Positions 16,594 through 26,250 of a stretch of 64,000 nt of DNA are shown here, piece by piece. Every line of letters starts with the position of its first letter. Position 1 is the stretch's first letter. The notes beneath the pieces are model-generated. The model had not been told where the DNA came from. It saw nothing but the letters and a program-made list of their open reading frames with translations, and did no database searches. Source of the DNA: Meridianimarinicoccus aquatilis (lineage in GTDB: Bacteria; Pseudomonadota; Alphaproteobacteria; Rhodobacterales; Rhodobacteraceae); the NCBI RefSeq assembly GCF_004358675.1, contig NZ_SMZO01000002.1, positions 112,091 through 176,090 of the forward strand. The letters run 5' to 3'. The position numbers and the translations under genes are program-made.

Positions 16594-17682
16594 ATGGATC
16601 GTCGGTCATTCCTGAAAAATTCCGCGCTTGGCGGTAGTGCCGTCGCGGCTACATCGCTGGCAGCACCCGCAATTGCGCAAGGCACGCGCACTTTAACCAT
16701 GGTGACCACATGGCCACGTGGTCTTGCCGGGGTTTGGGATTCCGTTGAGCGGTTTGCACAGAACGTAAACGACATTTCCGGTGGTTCGCTTGTGATCGAA
16801 CCAAAAGGCGCGGGCGAACTTGTTGGCGCATTGGAATCGTTTGATGCAGTCACAGCCGGTCAGGCCGACATGTATCACGGTGCCGACTATTACTGGACAG
16901 GCCAGCATCCGGCTTGGGCATTTTTTACTGCCGTGCCGTTCGGCATGACAGCGCCCGAGCTGATGACGTGGTACTACGGCCAGGGCGGTATGGCAAAGCA
17001 CCATGAGCTTGGCGAGATCTTTGGCGTGAAGCCATTTATTGCCGGCCAGACAGCGGCGCAGGGCGGCGGCTGGTATCGCCGTGAAATGAAAACACCCGAA
17101 GATTTCCAAGGCCTCAAGTTCCGGATGCCGGGTCTTGGTGGTCAGGTTCTCAGCGCAATGGGCGCATCGGTTCAGGTGCTTCCGGGCGGCGAGATCTATC
17201 AAGCCTTGTCCACTGGGGCGCTTGATGGCACCGAATGGATTGGCCCTTGGTCTGACGAACGTCTTGGCCTGCAGGAAGTCTGCGACTTCTACTACCCAGC
17301 AGGATTCCACGAACCGGGTGCAGCCCTGTCTGTCGGCACAAACCTGGATGTGTTCAACAGCCTCACGCCGACACAGCAGCGGGCGATTGAAGTGTCCGCA
17401 GGCGAAGCGCATCAGCACAACTATGCGCTGTTCATTGCCAATAACGGCCCTGCGCTGCAGCGGTTGCTGGATGGCGGCGTGAAAACGTATCAATTCTCCG
17501 ATGATATTTGGAATGCGTTTGGTGCGAAGTCGCAAGAAGTTCTTGGTGGCTTTATGGATGATGAAATCTTCGCTGACGTGCACGACCACGCAATGGCAGC
17601 TATGAAATCTTCGTCGAACTGGATGTCGCAGTCGGACAGTGCATACACGGCACAGCGCAACCGCGTGTTGGCCAGCCTGTAA
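16594..17682 (+). CDS. TRAP transporter solute-binding protein (DctP family, TakP-like), Tat-exported
   Basis: The 362-residue periplasmic binding protein has a twin-arginine signal MDRRSFLKNSALGGSAVAAT. The DctP fold shows the conserved substrate-carboxylate arginine in GLKFRMPG and the segment YQALSTGALDGTEWIGPW, as in TakP-type alpha-keto-acid or lactate binders, so a carboxylate is the likely substrate. Permease genes follow in the same direction after a hairpin. An upstream AGGTTATAT ribosome site supports this start. Confidence 0.88.
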   Translation: MDRRSFLKNSALGGSAVAATSLAAPAIAQGTRTLTMVTTWPRGLAGVWDSVERFAQNVNDISGGSLVIEPKGAGELVGALESFDAVTAGQADMYHGADYYWTGQHPAWAFFTAVPFGMTAPELMTWYYGQGGMAKHHELGEIFGVKPFIAGQTAAQGGGWYRREMKTPEDFQGLKFRMPGLGGQVLSAMGASVQVLPGGEIYQALSTGALDGTEWIGPWSDERLGLQEVCDFYYPAGFHEPGAALSVGTNLDVFNSLTPTQQRAIEVSAGEAHQHNYALFIANNGPALQRLLDGGVKTYQFSDDIWNAFGAKSQEVLGGFMDDEIFADVHDHAMAAMKSSSNWMSQSDSAYTAQRNRVLASL

Positions 17683-17691
17683 ATTGTCTTG

Positions 17692-17717
17692 GGCCCGTCC
17701 CTGCAATGGGGCGGGCC
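17692..17717 (+). promoter_or_regulatory. Intercistronic hairpin after the TRAP binding-protein gene
   Basis: GGCCCGTCCC (17692-17701) pairs with GGGGCGGGCC (17708-17717) over a 6-base loop with one G-U pair. No T run follows, so it is more likely an mRNA-stabilising or attenuating element than a full terminator. Confidence 0.6.
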
Positions 17718-17740
17718 ACCCCTGATCTTCGGAGGATGAG

Positions 17741-18637
17741 ATGCTCGACGGCATCCTTTGGCTTGTCACCAACACCGCGATGGGCCTGTACAATATCGGA
17801 TACGCGATCACCCATCCTGCGCTTTGGCTGAACTGGGCCGAACCGCAGGCTATTATGCGTTTCGCCTATTACGGCGGCTCTGTTGAGCTTTTCTTTGCTA
17901 TCTTCGTACTTGTCCTGATCCTGACAGCGGCGGGGTTGGCATACAGGCCAATTCTTTGGGGCTTTGTCCGCGGCGCAGAGGCGTTGGGGAATTCTGTCGG
18001 CCGCGTTATGGCTTGGGCAGGGTTGCTAATGGTGTTGCAACAAACGCTGATCGTCTTTTTGCAACGCATCTTTCTGGTCTCTGATATTTCGATTGGGCCA
18101 TTCGGAACAGTGTTCACGAAATCACTCAGCTGGTATTCTGAAGAGTTGAAACTCTACAATGCGATCGTCGTCGCGCTGTGCTGTGCCTACACCTTCATCC
18201 AAGGCGGTCACGTGCGCGTTGATCTTGTCTATGGTGCCGTGTCGCGTCGGACCAAAAAGATCATCGATATGATCGGAAGCCTGATCTTTATGATGCCAGT
18301 GCTGATCCTCACATGGATGTACGCCTGGTTTTTCCTGTGGCGGCACCTGATCACGCCCAAAATCTCCGCGTCTGATACAGTTGACGCCTTGCTTCGCAAG
18401 TCCCGCGTCCTGCGCTGGAACGTGGAAACATTCGGATTTTCGCCCAACGGGTTCAACGCCTACTTCCTTTTCAAGCTGCTGATCGTTGCGTTCGTAGCGA
18501 TGATGCTGCTTCAGGCGCTGACCTTCTTTTATCGAAATCTTCTTGAACTGATCGAAGGCGAGGAAGCCGACGGAAAGTTCCACGATGCCGACGTGCTGGG
18601 CGATGAAATCGCCGAACGCACCGCCGACATCCACTAA
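17741..18637 (+). CDS. TRAP transporter small permease (DctQ family), extended
   Basis: The 298-residue membrane protein is longer than classic DctQ. Several hydrophobic segments are visible (LFFAIFVLVLILTAAGLAY, a segment near VMAWAGLLMVLQQ, LIFMMPVLILTWMYAWFF, LIVAFVAMMLLQALTFFY). It forms the membrane complex with the following large subunit and works with the binding protein before it in Na+-dependent uptake. It is separated from the large subunit by 16 bases. Confidence 0.85.
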   Translation: MLDGILWLVTNTAMGLYNIGYAITHPALWLNWAEPQAIMRFAYYGGSVELFFAIFVLVLILTAAGLAYRPILWGFVRGAEALGNSVGRVMAWAGLLMVLQQTLIVFLQRIFLVSDISIGPFGTVFTKSLSWYSEELKLYNAIVVALCCAYTFIQGGHVRVDLVYGAVSRRTKKIIDMIGSLIFMMPVLILTWMYAWFFLWRHLITPKISASDTVDALLRKSRVLRWNVETFGFSPNGFNAYFLFKLLIVAFVAMMLLQALTFFYRNLLELIEGEEADGKFHDADVLGDEIAERTADIH

Positions 18638-18653
18638 CGCGAAGGGCGTACCC

Positions 18654-21011
18654 ATGCTATTCGGTTTGGACGGGGTCGAAGTCGGCCTGATCATCGTTTT
18701 CCTCAGCCTTTTCAGTGGAATCATGACGGGCTTTCCAGTTGCTTTCGCCATTGGCGGGGCCGGTATTCTTGCGTTTGGCATCATTGCCGCGCTCGACAGT
18801 GCTGGTGTGCTGATACATCAGGCGGTCGACACAGGGTCCGACGCATATCGCGCGCTCCTGGCGGATGGGGTGAACCCGTCGGTCATTTCACAATTCCGAT
18901 TTCCGGATCTGCCCAGGGTGGAAACACCGGTTTTTCCCGGCGGTTGGGAAATGGCGATGGATCGCAACCTTTCCTTTATCGTCAACCGGATGAACGAACG
19001 TGTGTTCGCAGGGCAAAGCATCGAAACGCTGCTGGCAGTTTTGATGTTTGTCATGATGGGCATCACGCTTGAACGTTCTCGCATCGCGAATGATTTGCTA
19101 ACGACCATGGCGCGCGTTTTCGGCCCATTGCCGGGCGGTTTGGCTGTGTCAGTGGTTGTGGTCGGGGCCTTTTTGGCTGCGTCCACAGGGATCGTGGGTG
19201 CCACTGTGGTCACTATGGGGCTGTTGTCGTTGCCGACCATGTTGCGGGCCGGGTACTCACCGCAACTTGCCACCGGGGTCATCGCGGCGTCCGGCACGTT
19301 GGGGCAGATCATTCCGCCATCTATTGTGATCGTTTTGCTGGGCACGCTAGCGGGGGATCTATATTCCGCCGCGCAAGAAGCCCGCGCGCAATCACTTGGC
19401 TGTTCTGACGCGCTGACGTATTTGGGCAAGCCGGCCGTGGTGTCGGTCGGGACACTGTTTCAGGCCGCGATTTTGCCCGGCGTTCTACTTGCAGTGCTTT
19501 ATGCAGTCTATGCACTGGCTTTTGCGCTTTATGATCCTCGCCATGCACCGTCCGTCGTTGTCGATGGTGACGATTCAGGAACTCCAGTTACCCGGCGCGA
19601 GTCGCTGACATGGTTTGCCGCCGCGCCTGCAATCCTCATTGGCGGTGCGATCTTGCTCGGGCAAGCTGGGATCATTGGCTCCCAAAGCCTTATCGTTGAC
19701 AGTTTTACAGACGCCTCCGAGGGAGCATCGCTGCGAACCAACGTGTCTGAACAATGCCAAGTCGCGATGATTGGCCTTCACGGACAAGAGGCGTGGGACA
19801 CGGCCGTAGCCGAACAGCAAGCAATCGTAGATGGTGGGGGGCAGACCCTGAGCGTTGAACGCACGCCGGAAGAAATCGCCGCCCTGCGCGCGGAATTGAT
19901 TGTCTCGGCGCCGGTTCTTAGCCCGCAGTTGGTCACATTGTTCGTTATCCTTGCTTTGGTGTTGACGACGGCGCGCGGCGTTGCCCCAACCGCAGATCCT
20001 CGCCCTTTGCTGATCGGTATGGGCGGTGTCATGGCGGCCTTTGTCGTGGATTGGCTGTTGATCGGTCCCGAAATGACCGAGGGGCGGGCCTTTCTGCTGT
20101 TGCTGATCCCAACGCTCGTCGCGCTTTATGGCGTGCGCACGGCGATGCAGCGTTTGGCGGGGAATGAACTGCTTCGCGTGGTGTTCCCGCCGCTCATCCT
20201 TATTGTGGCCGTGCTGGGGTCTATCCTTGGCGGCATCACTAACCCTACGCCCGCCGCGGCCTTGGGGGCGTCAGGTGCGATCATGTTGGCGGCCTATCGC
20301 AAGCTGAAGGATGAGCACCGGTCAGGCAAAATGATCATTCAGACTGCGTTTGCACTGGTCATCATGATCCTTGTCGGAGTGAATTTCGATCTGCGGATGT
20401 CGCGAGCAGAAGTTGCCTTCGAAGAATACGTCGCCTTCGTCACGGCCCAAGTCGCGTATCACTTTGCGATTTTCGGGATCCTGTACAGTTGCTGGGTGTT
20501 GTTGCGCGGTGGGGTCTTGGGACCGGTGGTGCGCGAAACGGCAAAGGTGACATCTATGGTGTTCACCATCTTGATCGGCTCGCAAGTGTTGAACCTTGTC
20601 GTGATCTCGTTCGGGGGGGAGCATTATATTCAGCAGTTCTTGCGCAGTTTCGACAATGAGATGGTCGTGTTCCTGCTGGTGATGCTGGTGTTGTTTATCC
20701 TTGGGTTCGTGCTCGATTTTCTTGAGATCATTTATATCGTGGTCCCCATTGTGGGTCCGGTGATTTATGGCGGGACGATGGACCCGAAATGGGTCACCAT
20801 CATGATCGCAGTGAACTTGCAGACGTCGTTCCTGACACCGCCCTTCGGATTTGCGCTGTTCTATCTGCGGGGGGTGGCGCCGCCTGAGGTCACGACCAAG
20901 CACATTTATCAAGGCGTGCTTCCGTTTGTGATGATCCAGATCTCTGGCCTGTTGCTGCTGTGGCTGTTCCCCAGCGTGGTGACGATTGTTCCGAACCTCT
21001 TGGGTGGTTAA
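18654..21011 (+). CDS. TRAP transporter large permease (DctM family), unusually long
   Basis: The 785-residue protein is far longer than the usual 420-440 residues of DctM. It has the DctM hallmarks (ASTGIVGATVVTMG, ASGTLGQIIPPSIVIVLLG, LQTSFLTPPFGFALFYL), but about 300 residues lie between the early and late DctM motifs. They include a predicted soluble stretch around codons 300-430 (SLTWFAAAP to PEEIAALRAELIVS) and further membrane segments. The overall type is known in marine Alphaproteobacteria next to TakP-like binding proteins. The start MLFGLDG at 18654 is preferred over an upstream frame that overlaps the small subunit. Confidence 0.85.
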   Translation: MLFGLDGVEVGLIIVFLSLFSGIMTGFPVAFAIGGAGILAFGIIAALDSAGVLIHQAVDTGSDAYRALLADGVNPSVISQFRFPDLPRVETPVFPGGWEMAMDRNLSFIVNRMNERVFAGQSIETLLAVLMFVMMGITLERSRIANDLLTTMARVFGPLPGGLAVSVVVVGAFLAASTGIVGATVVTMGLLSLPTMLRAGYSPQLATGVIAASGTLGQIIPPSIVIVLLGTLAGDLYSAAQEARAQSLGCSDALTYLGKPAVVSVGTLFQAAILPGVLLAVLYAVYALAFALYDPRHAPSVVVDGDDSGTPVTRRESLTWFAAAPAILIGGAILLGQAGIIGSQSLIVDSFTDASEGASLRTNVSEQCQVAMIGLHGQEAWDTAVAEQQAIVDGGGQTLSVERTPEEIAALRAELIVSAPVLSPQLVTLFVILALVLTTARGVAPTADPRPLLIGMGGVMAAFVVDWLLIGPEMTEGRAFLLLLIPTLVALYGVRTAMQRLAGNELLRVVFPPLILIVAVLGSILGGITNPTPAAALGASGAIMLAAYRKLKDEHRSGKMIIQTAFALVIMILVGVNFDLRMSRAEVAFEEYVAFVTAQVAYHFAIFGILYSCWVLLRGGVLGPVVRETAKVTSMVFTILIGSQVLNLVVISFGGEHYIQQFLRSFDNEMVVFLLVMLVLFILGFVLDFLEIIYIVVPIVGPVIYGGTMDPKWVTIMIAVNLQTSFLTPPFGFALFYLRGVAPPEVTTKHIYQGVLPFVMIQISGLLLLWLFPSVVTIVPNLLGG

Positions 21012-21036
21012 AGCCGCTGGTCCCGTGCTAACGGAT

Positions 21037-21079
21037 AAGGCCCCCGAGTTGCACCACACATGCAGCTCGGGGGCCTTTC
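21037..21079 (+). terminator. Rho-independent terminator of the first TRAP operon
   Basis: A 12-base stem (AAGGCCCCCGAG with CTCGGGGGCCTT) closes a 17-base loop and ends in a short T run. It lies 25 bases after the DctM stop. Confidence 0.8.
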
Positions 21080-21167
21080 AGTTTAATAGCACTTGCTCAA
21101 GCGGGTCTCACTTTCAGATCGCGCTAAACGCAGCGAAATCGTGCCAGTCAGAACGATTTGACGGTGA

Positions 21168-22004
21168 TCAACTGCGGTTGGTCATCGTATCGGGAAGAGA
21201 GATGCGGGCGACTTGCTCTGCGATCGGATCTACTGACAGAGGGTGCGTTTCGGTGTCATGGCTGGTCGGATCCCCGATGTCTTGCCAAACACCGCCCTTG
21301 TAAATCTCCAACGCGGAAAAGCCCGCCTTGTACCCCATCTTCGGGCTTCCTGGCACCCAGTAGCCCAGATAGACATAGGGAAGTTTCGCCTCGCGCGCGA
21401 TTTCAATATGATCCAAGATCACATGTGTGCCCAAACTGCGGCGTGATGCGTTTGTGTCGTAGAAAGAATAAACGAGGCTCAGCCCATCATCGAGCATATC
21501 GGTCAGGCAAACTGCCGCAAGCTCGCCACGCGCAAGATCATGCTCGGGCGGATAATCGTATTCAATCACCCGCGACTTTACCGGGGTTTCTTCAACCATC
21601 GCGGCAAATTCAAAAATGTCCATATCCGCCATGCCACCAGTTGCGTGGCGACTGTCCAGATATCGACGGAAAAGCGAAAACTGTTCTTCGGTAGCCCAAG
21701 GTGAATTGACTTGCCGTATCAGGTCCGCGTTGCGGGATGAGGTCCGCCTTTGGCCGCGGGACGGCTCAAAATCTGCCACTCTGATCCGTGCCGACATACA
21801 CGCGGTGCAATCAGCGCATGAAGGGCGGTACAAAACATTCTGCGACCTGCGAAACCCTTGTTTTGAAAGGGCATCGTTCAGTGTTTCCGCGAACTCACCT
21901 TGCAATGCCGTAAACAGCTTCCTTTCCATCCTGCCCTCTAGATAGGGGCAGGGTTGCGGCGCAGTCACATAGAACTGCGGAGCAATTGGAAGCGTGTGGC
22001 GCAT
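21168..22004 (-). CDS. bpt: Aspartate/glutamate leucyltransferase (arginyltransferase family)
   Basis: Bpt attaches leucine from Leu-tRNA to proteins with N-terminal Asp or Glu, marking them for ClpS/ClpAP degradation. The 278-residue protein shows the family cysteine cluster [17 protein letters not shown] and the GNAT-fold segments [20 protein letters not shown] and [15 protein letters not shown]. The start [14 protein letters not shown] at 22004 matches the family; the frame extends 11 codons further upstream. Confidence 0.92.
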   Translation of the reverse strand: MRHTLPIAPQFYVTAPQPCPYLEGRMERKLFTALQGEFAETLNDALSKQGFRRSQNVLYRPSCADCTACMSARIRVADFEPSRGQRRTSSRNADLIRQVNSPWATEEQFSLFRRYLDSRHATGGMADMDIFEFAAMVEETPVKSRVIEYDYPPEHDLARGELAAVCLTDMLDDGLSLVYSFYDTNASRRSLGTHVILDHIEIAREAKLPYVYLGYWVPGSPKMGYKAGFSALEIYKGGVWQDIGDPTSHDTETHPLSVDPIAEQVARISLPDTMTNRS

Positions 22005-22096
22005 TGTTTCTCCCTGAGTCGAAGGGGAAGGTAGCAATGCATTGCAAGCAGGCCAAGCCCCGAGGAGTTATCTTAGTGTCACATTCCGTAATCAAG

Positions 22097-22552
22097 CTAA
22101 AATACTGCGGCGCGGTTAATTGCCGAAGTGCCTAGTAAATGATCGTGAAGCCCTTGGCTGCGGCTTCCGGTAAGCATCAGAATGATCGACACGGCCTGCA
22201 GTACGAAGATGGCCATCATAACCATGTAGGCCCCAGTATGAAGGAACGAGGTTGGCAGATCAAAACGGTCGCCAGACCGCGTGCGCATTTCAACTGACAA
22301 AAGCCGCATGCCGGGCGTGGCCGACCATTTTGCCAAAGACGCGACGCGGTACACGAGGCTGACCAGCAAGAACAAACCGGCAAAAAAGAAAAGCCCAACA
22401 AACGCCGTGAATGGGATCGCGACCAAGCTGATCAAGGTGATCAGGATTGTGTCGATGATCCATGCAAAAAAGCGCTTCGTTGTTGTATCGCTGTAAAATT
22501 CCGGATGATCGTCCGGATCGGGGAGGCGCCAGTGCGCGTCTGTCTGTGTCAT
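22097..22552 (-). CDS. RDD family membrane protein
   Basis: This 151-residue integral membrane protein carries the RDD domain: KRFFAWIIDTILITLISLVA with the conserved Arg/Asp pair in the first helix, two further hydrophobic segments, and the closing LHDHLLGTSAIN. Its function is not established; RDD proteins are often linked to ion exchange or membrane stress. An alternative start at 22567 would add five residues. It lies 57 bases downstream of the DUF2852 gene and is probably co-transcribed with it. Confidence 0.85.
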   Translation of the reverse strand: MTQTDAHWRLPDPDDHPEFYSDTTTKRFFAWIIDTILITLISLVAIPFTAFVGLFFFAGLFLLVSLVYRVASLAKWSATPGMRLLSVEMRTRSGDRFDLPTSFLHTGAYMVMMAIFVLQAVSIILMLTGSRSQGLHDHLLGTSAINRAAVF

Positions 22553-22609
22553 TTTCTTCCGTTTCATCAGCGCCGCGGCCCACAAGGGGCCGCAGCGGGC
22601 AGGTTACAC

Positions 22610-22993
22610 TCAGGCGCCCTGCGGGTGGGTTGCGTCGGCATGGCGACTGCGGTCTTCCATAAACTGGTCGAACTCGGCTTTGTCTTTTGCATCACGCAGT
22701 CGCTTGAGGAAGTCCTGGAAGCTGTCTTGTTCTTCTTCCAGACGGCGAAGCGTATCGGCTTTGTAGGCATCGAAAGCGCTGTTGCCAGACGATTTGAAGG
22801 CGTGGTGTGCGCGGCGTGCGCGTGATTTGCAGGGTGTGAACATTCGTTTGCTCCAGATCATATAGGCAAGAAGGCCAAGGCCAACGGGCCAGAAAAAGAT
22901 AAAACCAGCGATCATGGCCGCGATCCAGGCGCCTTTTCCGCGCTGATCGAGCCAGGTTTCTGCGGCCGAGGGCCAAGTTGCGACAGTGCTCAT
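22610..22993 (-). CDS. DUF2852 domain protein
   Basis: The 127-residue protein has one hydrophobic segment (GAWIAAMIAGFIFFWPVGLG) and a charged, helix-rich C-terminus ending in a region with FQDFLKRLRDAKDKAEFDQF. This arrangement is the alphaproteobacterial DUF2852 family, of unknown function. The segment and charge pattern indicate a small inner-membrane protein with a cytosolic tail. It is divergent from glnE across 178 bases. Confidence 0.85.
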   Translation of the reverse strand: MSTVATWPSAAETWLDQRGKGAWIAAMIAGFIFFWPVGLGLLAYMIWSKRMFTPCKSRARRAHHAFKSSGNSAFDAYKADTLRRLEEEQDSFQDFLKRLRDAKDKAEFDQFMEDRSRHADATHPQGA

Positions 22994-23171
22994 CGGTGTC
23001 TCCGTTTCGGGTTATGTGAATGTCTTTCACATTACGAAAGATTGGCATTGGGGCGCGCGGCTTCAAGGGGCAATGTGAAAACTATTTACATTTTTTTCGC
23101 GACCTGCGCTTTGGTCCCACAGACATGCGGGAAAGATTGACCCTGCTGTGTGTGGCGCTCATGGTAGCGGG

Positions 23172-25967
23172 ATGAACTTTTCAGATCGTATAACCCGCTG
23201 CCCCATACCTCACGACTCAAATCGCGCGGCGGATGCGCTTGCCCATCTTGATTGGGCCACCGGCGAGGTGCGTGATCTTTTGGCGGGGACGGCGGGGTGC
23301 AGCCCGTTTCTGTCTGGTCTGATGGTACGGCAGGCGGCATGGCTTGAGGGTGCGCTTGACGGAGATCCGAATGCGGCCTTGAACGCCGCGCTGGCCGAGC
23401 TGAAGCCCGGTGGGGCGAACGAAGTGGGGCCCGCGCTCAGAATTGCCAAGCAGCGCGTGTCATTGCTCGCTGCGCTTGCGGATCTCGGTGGTGTGTGGTC
23501 GCTGGACGAGGTGACAGGTGCACTGACTGATCTTGCTGATCTGGCGACGGATGTCGCGATCAAGACTGCACTGATGCCAGACCTGTCGCGGGGCAAACTG
23601 CCGGGGCAAAGCATGGACGATTTGCCCACAGCAGCTGGGCTTGTGGTGCTTGCCATGGGTAAAATGGGCGCCGGCGAGTTGAATTATTCGTCCGATATCG
23701 ACTTGATTTGCCTGTTCGACGATACGCGCTTTGATGTCGTCGATTTACCCGAAGCGCGGGCCATTTTTGTCAAGGCAGTCCGTCGGGCAATGGCACTTTT
23801 GTCTGACCAGACGGGGGAGGGGTATGTCTTTCGAACTGACCTGCGGCTGCGCCCAGATCCGTCCGCGACGCCCGTTGTTCTGTCTTTCGCCTCTGCTGAA
23901 CGATACTATGAGGGGCTTGGCAGAACTTGGGAACGACAGGCTTATATCAAGGCCCGCCCAGCTGCCGGTGATCTCGTGGCCGGAGAGCGCTTCCTCACAG
24001 AGATCCGCCCGTTTATCTGGCGCCGTCATTTGGATTTCACAACCGTTCAGGACGCTCAGGAAATTCGCCAGAAAATTCGGGCGCATAAATCACATCTGGG
24101 AAGTGGGCTGGATGGGCGAAACGTGAAGCTTTGCCCTGGCGGTATCCGTGAAATTGAGTTCTTTGCACAAATCCGCCAGTTGATCGCCGGCGGCAGAGAG
24201 CCTGCCTTGCGCGTGCGCCCAACCCGTACGGCGTTGCGTCTTTTGGTGGAGCATGGCTGGGTGAAGGCGGATGAGGCCGCGACGCTGGATGCGGATTATG
24301 TTCGGCTGCGCGAAATCGAACACAGGGCGCAGATGGTTCAAGATGCTCAGACACACCACCTTCCGCGAAGCGCTGATGAATGGCAGCGCATTGCGGATTT
24401 CACAGGTGGGGGCGATGTGGACGCGCTGCGGCACGAACTGCGGGAACTGATGGACCGAGTCCACGAAACGACCGAAGACTTCTTTTCCCCGAATGAACCC
24501 GCCCCCGCGATCCCCATGAGCGAGACTGCCGAACGTCTTGTTCAAGAGTGGCAAAAGTACCCCGCGCTCAGATCGAAGCGGGCGCGCGGACTTTTCGAAC
24601 GGATATTGCCACGCTTGATGCAAGGCTTTGAGCGGGGCCCGCGACCTGATGAGGCCATTATTCAATTTGATGGTTTTCTCAAGGGGTTACCTGCTGGAGT
24701 TCAAGTGTTCTCCTTGTTTGAAGCTAACCCCCAGCTCATTGATTTGATGGTTGATGTCTCGTCTACAGCGCCCGCCTTGGCGAGATACCTGTCCGAGAAT
24801 CCCGGCGTTTTGGATGCGGTGATTGGCGGAGCGTTCTTTGAGCAGTGGCCGGGGCTTCAGGTGCTGTCAGGCGATCTTGAACATAAGCTGAGCAGCAGCG
24901 AACTGGATTATGAACGCCAACTGGATACGGCGCGTTATTGGATGAAGGACTGGCACTTTCGCGTCGGTGTTCATCACTTGCGTGGATTGATTGGACCACC
25001 TGAAGCAGCTCAAGAATATTCTGATCTGGCTCAAGCCAGCGTCGCGTCCATTTGGAATGCCACATGCGCCGATTTCGCCGTGCGCTATGGCGCGCTTCCC
25101 GGGCGAGGCGCGGTTGTTTTGGGGATGGGCTCGTTGGGCGCGAGGTCGCTTGGGGCGCGCTCTGATCTTGATTTGATCGTGATTTACGATGCCGACCCTG
25201 ACGAGAATTCTGATGGTCCGCGGCCCTTGCCTGCGCGCACCTATTACGCCCGCCTTACAAAAGCGCTGATCACCGCATTGTCTGCCAAGACGGCAGCTGG
25301 CGCGCTTTACGAGGTTGATATGCGATTGCGTCCGTCCGGTCGGCAGGGGCCCGCTGCGGCGAGTTGGACCTCTTTTCAGAACTATCAACGGAGCGAAGCG
25401 TGGACATGGGAACATCTGGCCCTGACCCGTGCACGCGTGGTGGCCGGTTCAGCAGAGTTGGCGACCGATGTTGAAGAATTTCGTTTGGAAGTGTTGGCGG
25501 AGCCGCGCGCCCATGAAAAGCCGTGCCGCGATCTGGTCGATATGCGTAAGCGCTTGGCAAGCGCCAAGCCGCGTGCAAACAAGTGGGATGTTGGAAACGG
25601 GCCTGGCGGACTGCAAGATATCGAACTTTTTGCGCAGCTTTTGGCGCTGGTTCACGGCGCGCCCGATCGTCAGGTGCCGGATCAACTGCGGCTGGAATGT
25701 TCATTGGTCGATACATCTGCGCGCGAAGTTCTGATCAAAGCGCACGATCTCTTGAGCCGGATCAAGGCGGTTACACGGCTGCTGACGGATCAAGCACTGG
25801 ATCCCGCAAAGCTGGGTCATGGTGGCCGCGCCATGTTGTTGCGGGATACCGGCAAGCCAGATCTGGACGCCCTTGAAAGCGCCATAGCCTCTGCAACCGT
25901 TAAGGCCGCCGCGATTATTGACGCGGTGCTCGCGCCGTATGTCGCGCCTGCACAGCAAGAGGAATAA
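23172..25967 (+). CDS. glnE: Bifunctional glutamine synthetase adenylyltransferase/adenylyl-removing enzyme
   Basis: GlnE adenylylates and deadenylylates glutamine synthetase in response to PII, thereby tuning ammonia assimilation. The 931 residues match the family. Two nucleotidyltransferase domains are visible: MGAGELNYSSDIDLICLFD in the N-terminal half (removing activity) and SLGARSLGARSDLDLIVIYD in the C-terminal half (adding activity). The start at 23172 (MNFSDRITRCP) follows a GGTAGCGGG site; GTG 23148 in frame is possible. A small conserved gene starts immediately after its stop. Confidence 0.93.
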   Translation: MNFSDRITRCPIPHDSNRAADALAHLDWATGEVRDLLAGTAGCSPFLSGLMVRQAAWLEGALDGDPNAALNAALAELKPGGANEVGPALRIAKQRVSLLAALADLGGVWSLDEVTGALTDLADLATDVAIKTALMPDLSRGKLPGQSMDDLPTAAGLVVLAMGKMGAGELNYSSDIDLICLFDDTRFDVVDLPEARAIFVKAVRRAMALLSDQTGEGYVFRTDLRLRPDPSATPVVLSFASAERYYEGLGRTWERQAYIKARPAAGDLVAGERFLTEIRPFIWRRHLDFTTVQDAQEIRQKIRAHKSHLGSGLDGRNVKLCPGGIREIEFFAQIRQLIAGGREPALRVRPTRTALRLLVEHGWVKADEAATLDADYVRLREIEHRAQMVQDAQTHHLPRSADEWQRIADFTGGGDVDALRHELRELMDRVHETTEDFFSPNEPAPAIPMSETAERLVQEWQKYPALRSKRARGLFERILPRLMQGFERGPRPDEAIIQFDGFLKGLPAGVQVFSLFEANPQLIDLMVDVSSTAPALARYLSENPGVLDAVIGGAFFEQWPGLQVLSGDLEHKLSSSELDYERQLDTARYWMKDWHFRVGVHHLRGLIGPPEAAQEYSDLAQASVASIWNATCADFAVRYGALPGRGAVVLGMGSLGARSLGARSDLDLIVIYDADPDENSDGPRPLPARTYYARLTKALITALSAKTAAGALYEVDMRLRPSGRQGPAAASWTSFQNYQRSEAWTWEHLALTRARVVAGSAELATDVEEFRLEVLAEPRAHEKPCRDLVDMRKRLASAKPRANKWDVGNGPGGLQDIELFAQLLALVHGAPDRQVPDQLRLECSLVDTSAREVLIKAHDLLSRIKAVTRLLTDQALDPAKLGHGGRAMLLRDTGKPDLDALESAIASATVKAAAIIDAVLAPYVAPAQQEE

Positions 25968-25968
25968 G

Positions 25969-26244
25969 ATGCGTAAACCTTTTGACCCAATCGACCCCAA
26001 AGGGATGATCGCGGAAAGCTATGTGATCGACGGAATTGACGCTGGGCAATGCCGGTCAATCTTTCTTGATTGGGCGCTGAGCACGGAAATTGGGCCAAAT
26101 GGCACTGCGCCTTTGATCACCGAGTTGCTCACCCGGCACGGTCAGGCAAACCCGTCGCATCCCATGACCGAGGTCCTGCGCGAAGGTCTTGCCTGCCCGG
26201 CGCGCACGGGGCGCCGGGGCGGCCGCGCGAGCCGGGTGGGCTAA
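25969..26244 (+). CDS. Small uncharacterised protein following glnE
   Basis: This 91-residue protein (MRKPFDPIDPKGMIAESYVI) starts one base after the glnE stop, so translational coupling is likely. It contains EVLREGLACPARTGRRGGRA near the end, which is rich in Arg and Gly. I recognise no domain. Small proteins of this kind recur after glnE in Rhodobacteraceae as far as I recall, which is not checked here. A cytosolic partner of nitrogen regulation is only a guess from position. Confidence 0.65.
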   Translation: MRKPFDPIDPKGMIAESYVIDGIDAGQCRSIFLDWALSTEIGPNGTAPLITELLTRHGQANPSHPMTEVLREGLACPARTGRRGGRASRVG

Positions 26245-26250
26245 GCAGGA

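Noticed and set aside
20322..21059. A 245-codon reverse frame rich in His, Gln and Asp
   Set aside because: It lies opposite the membrane helices of the TRAP permease. Such composition is the usual antisense of hydrophobic codons.
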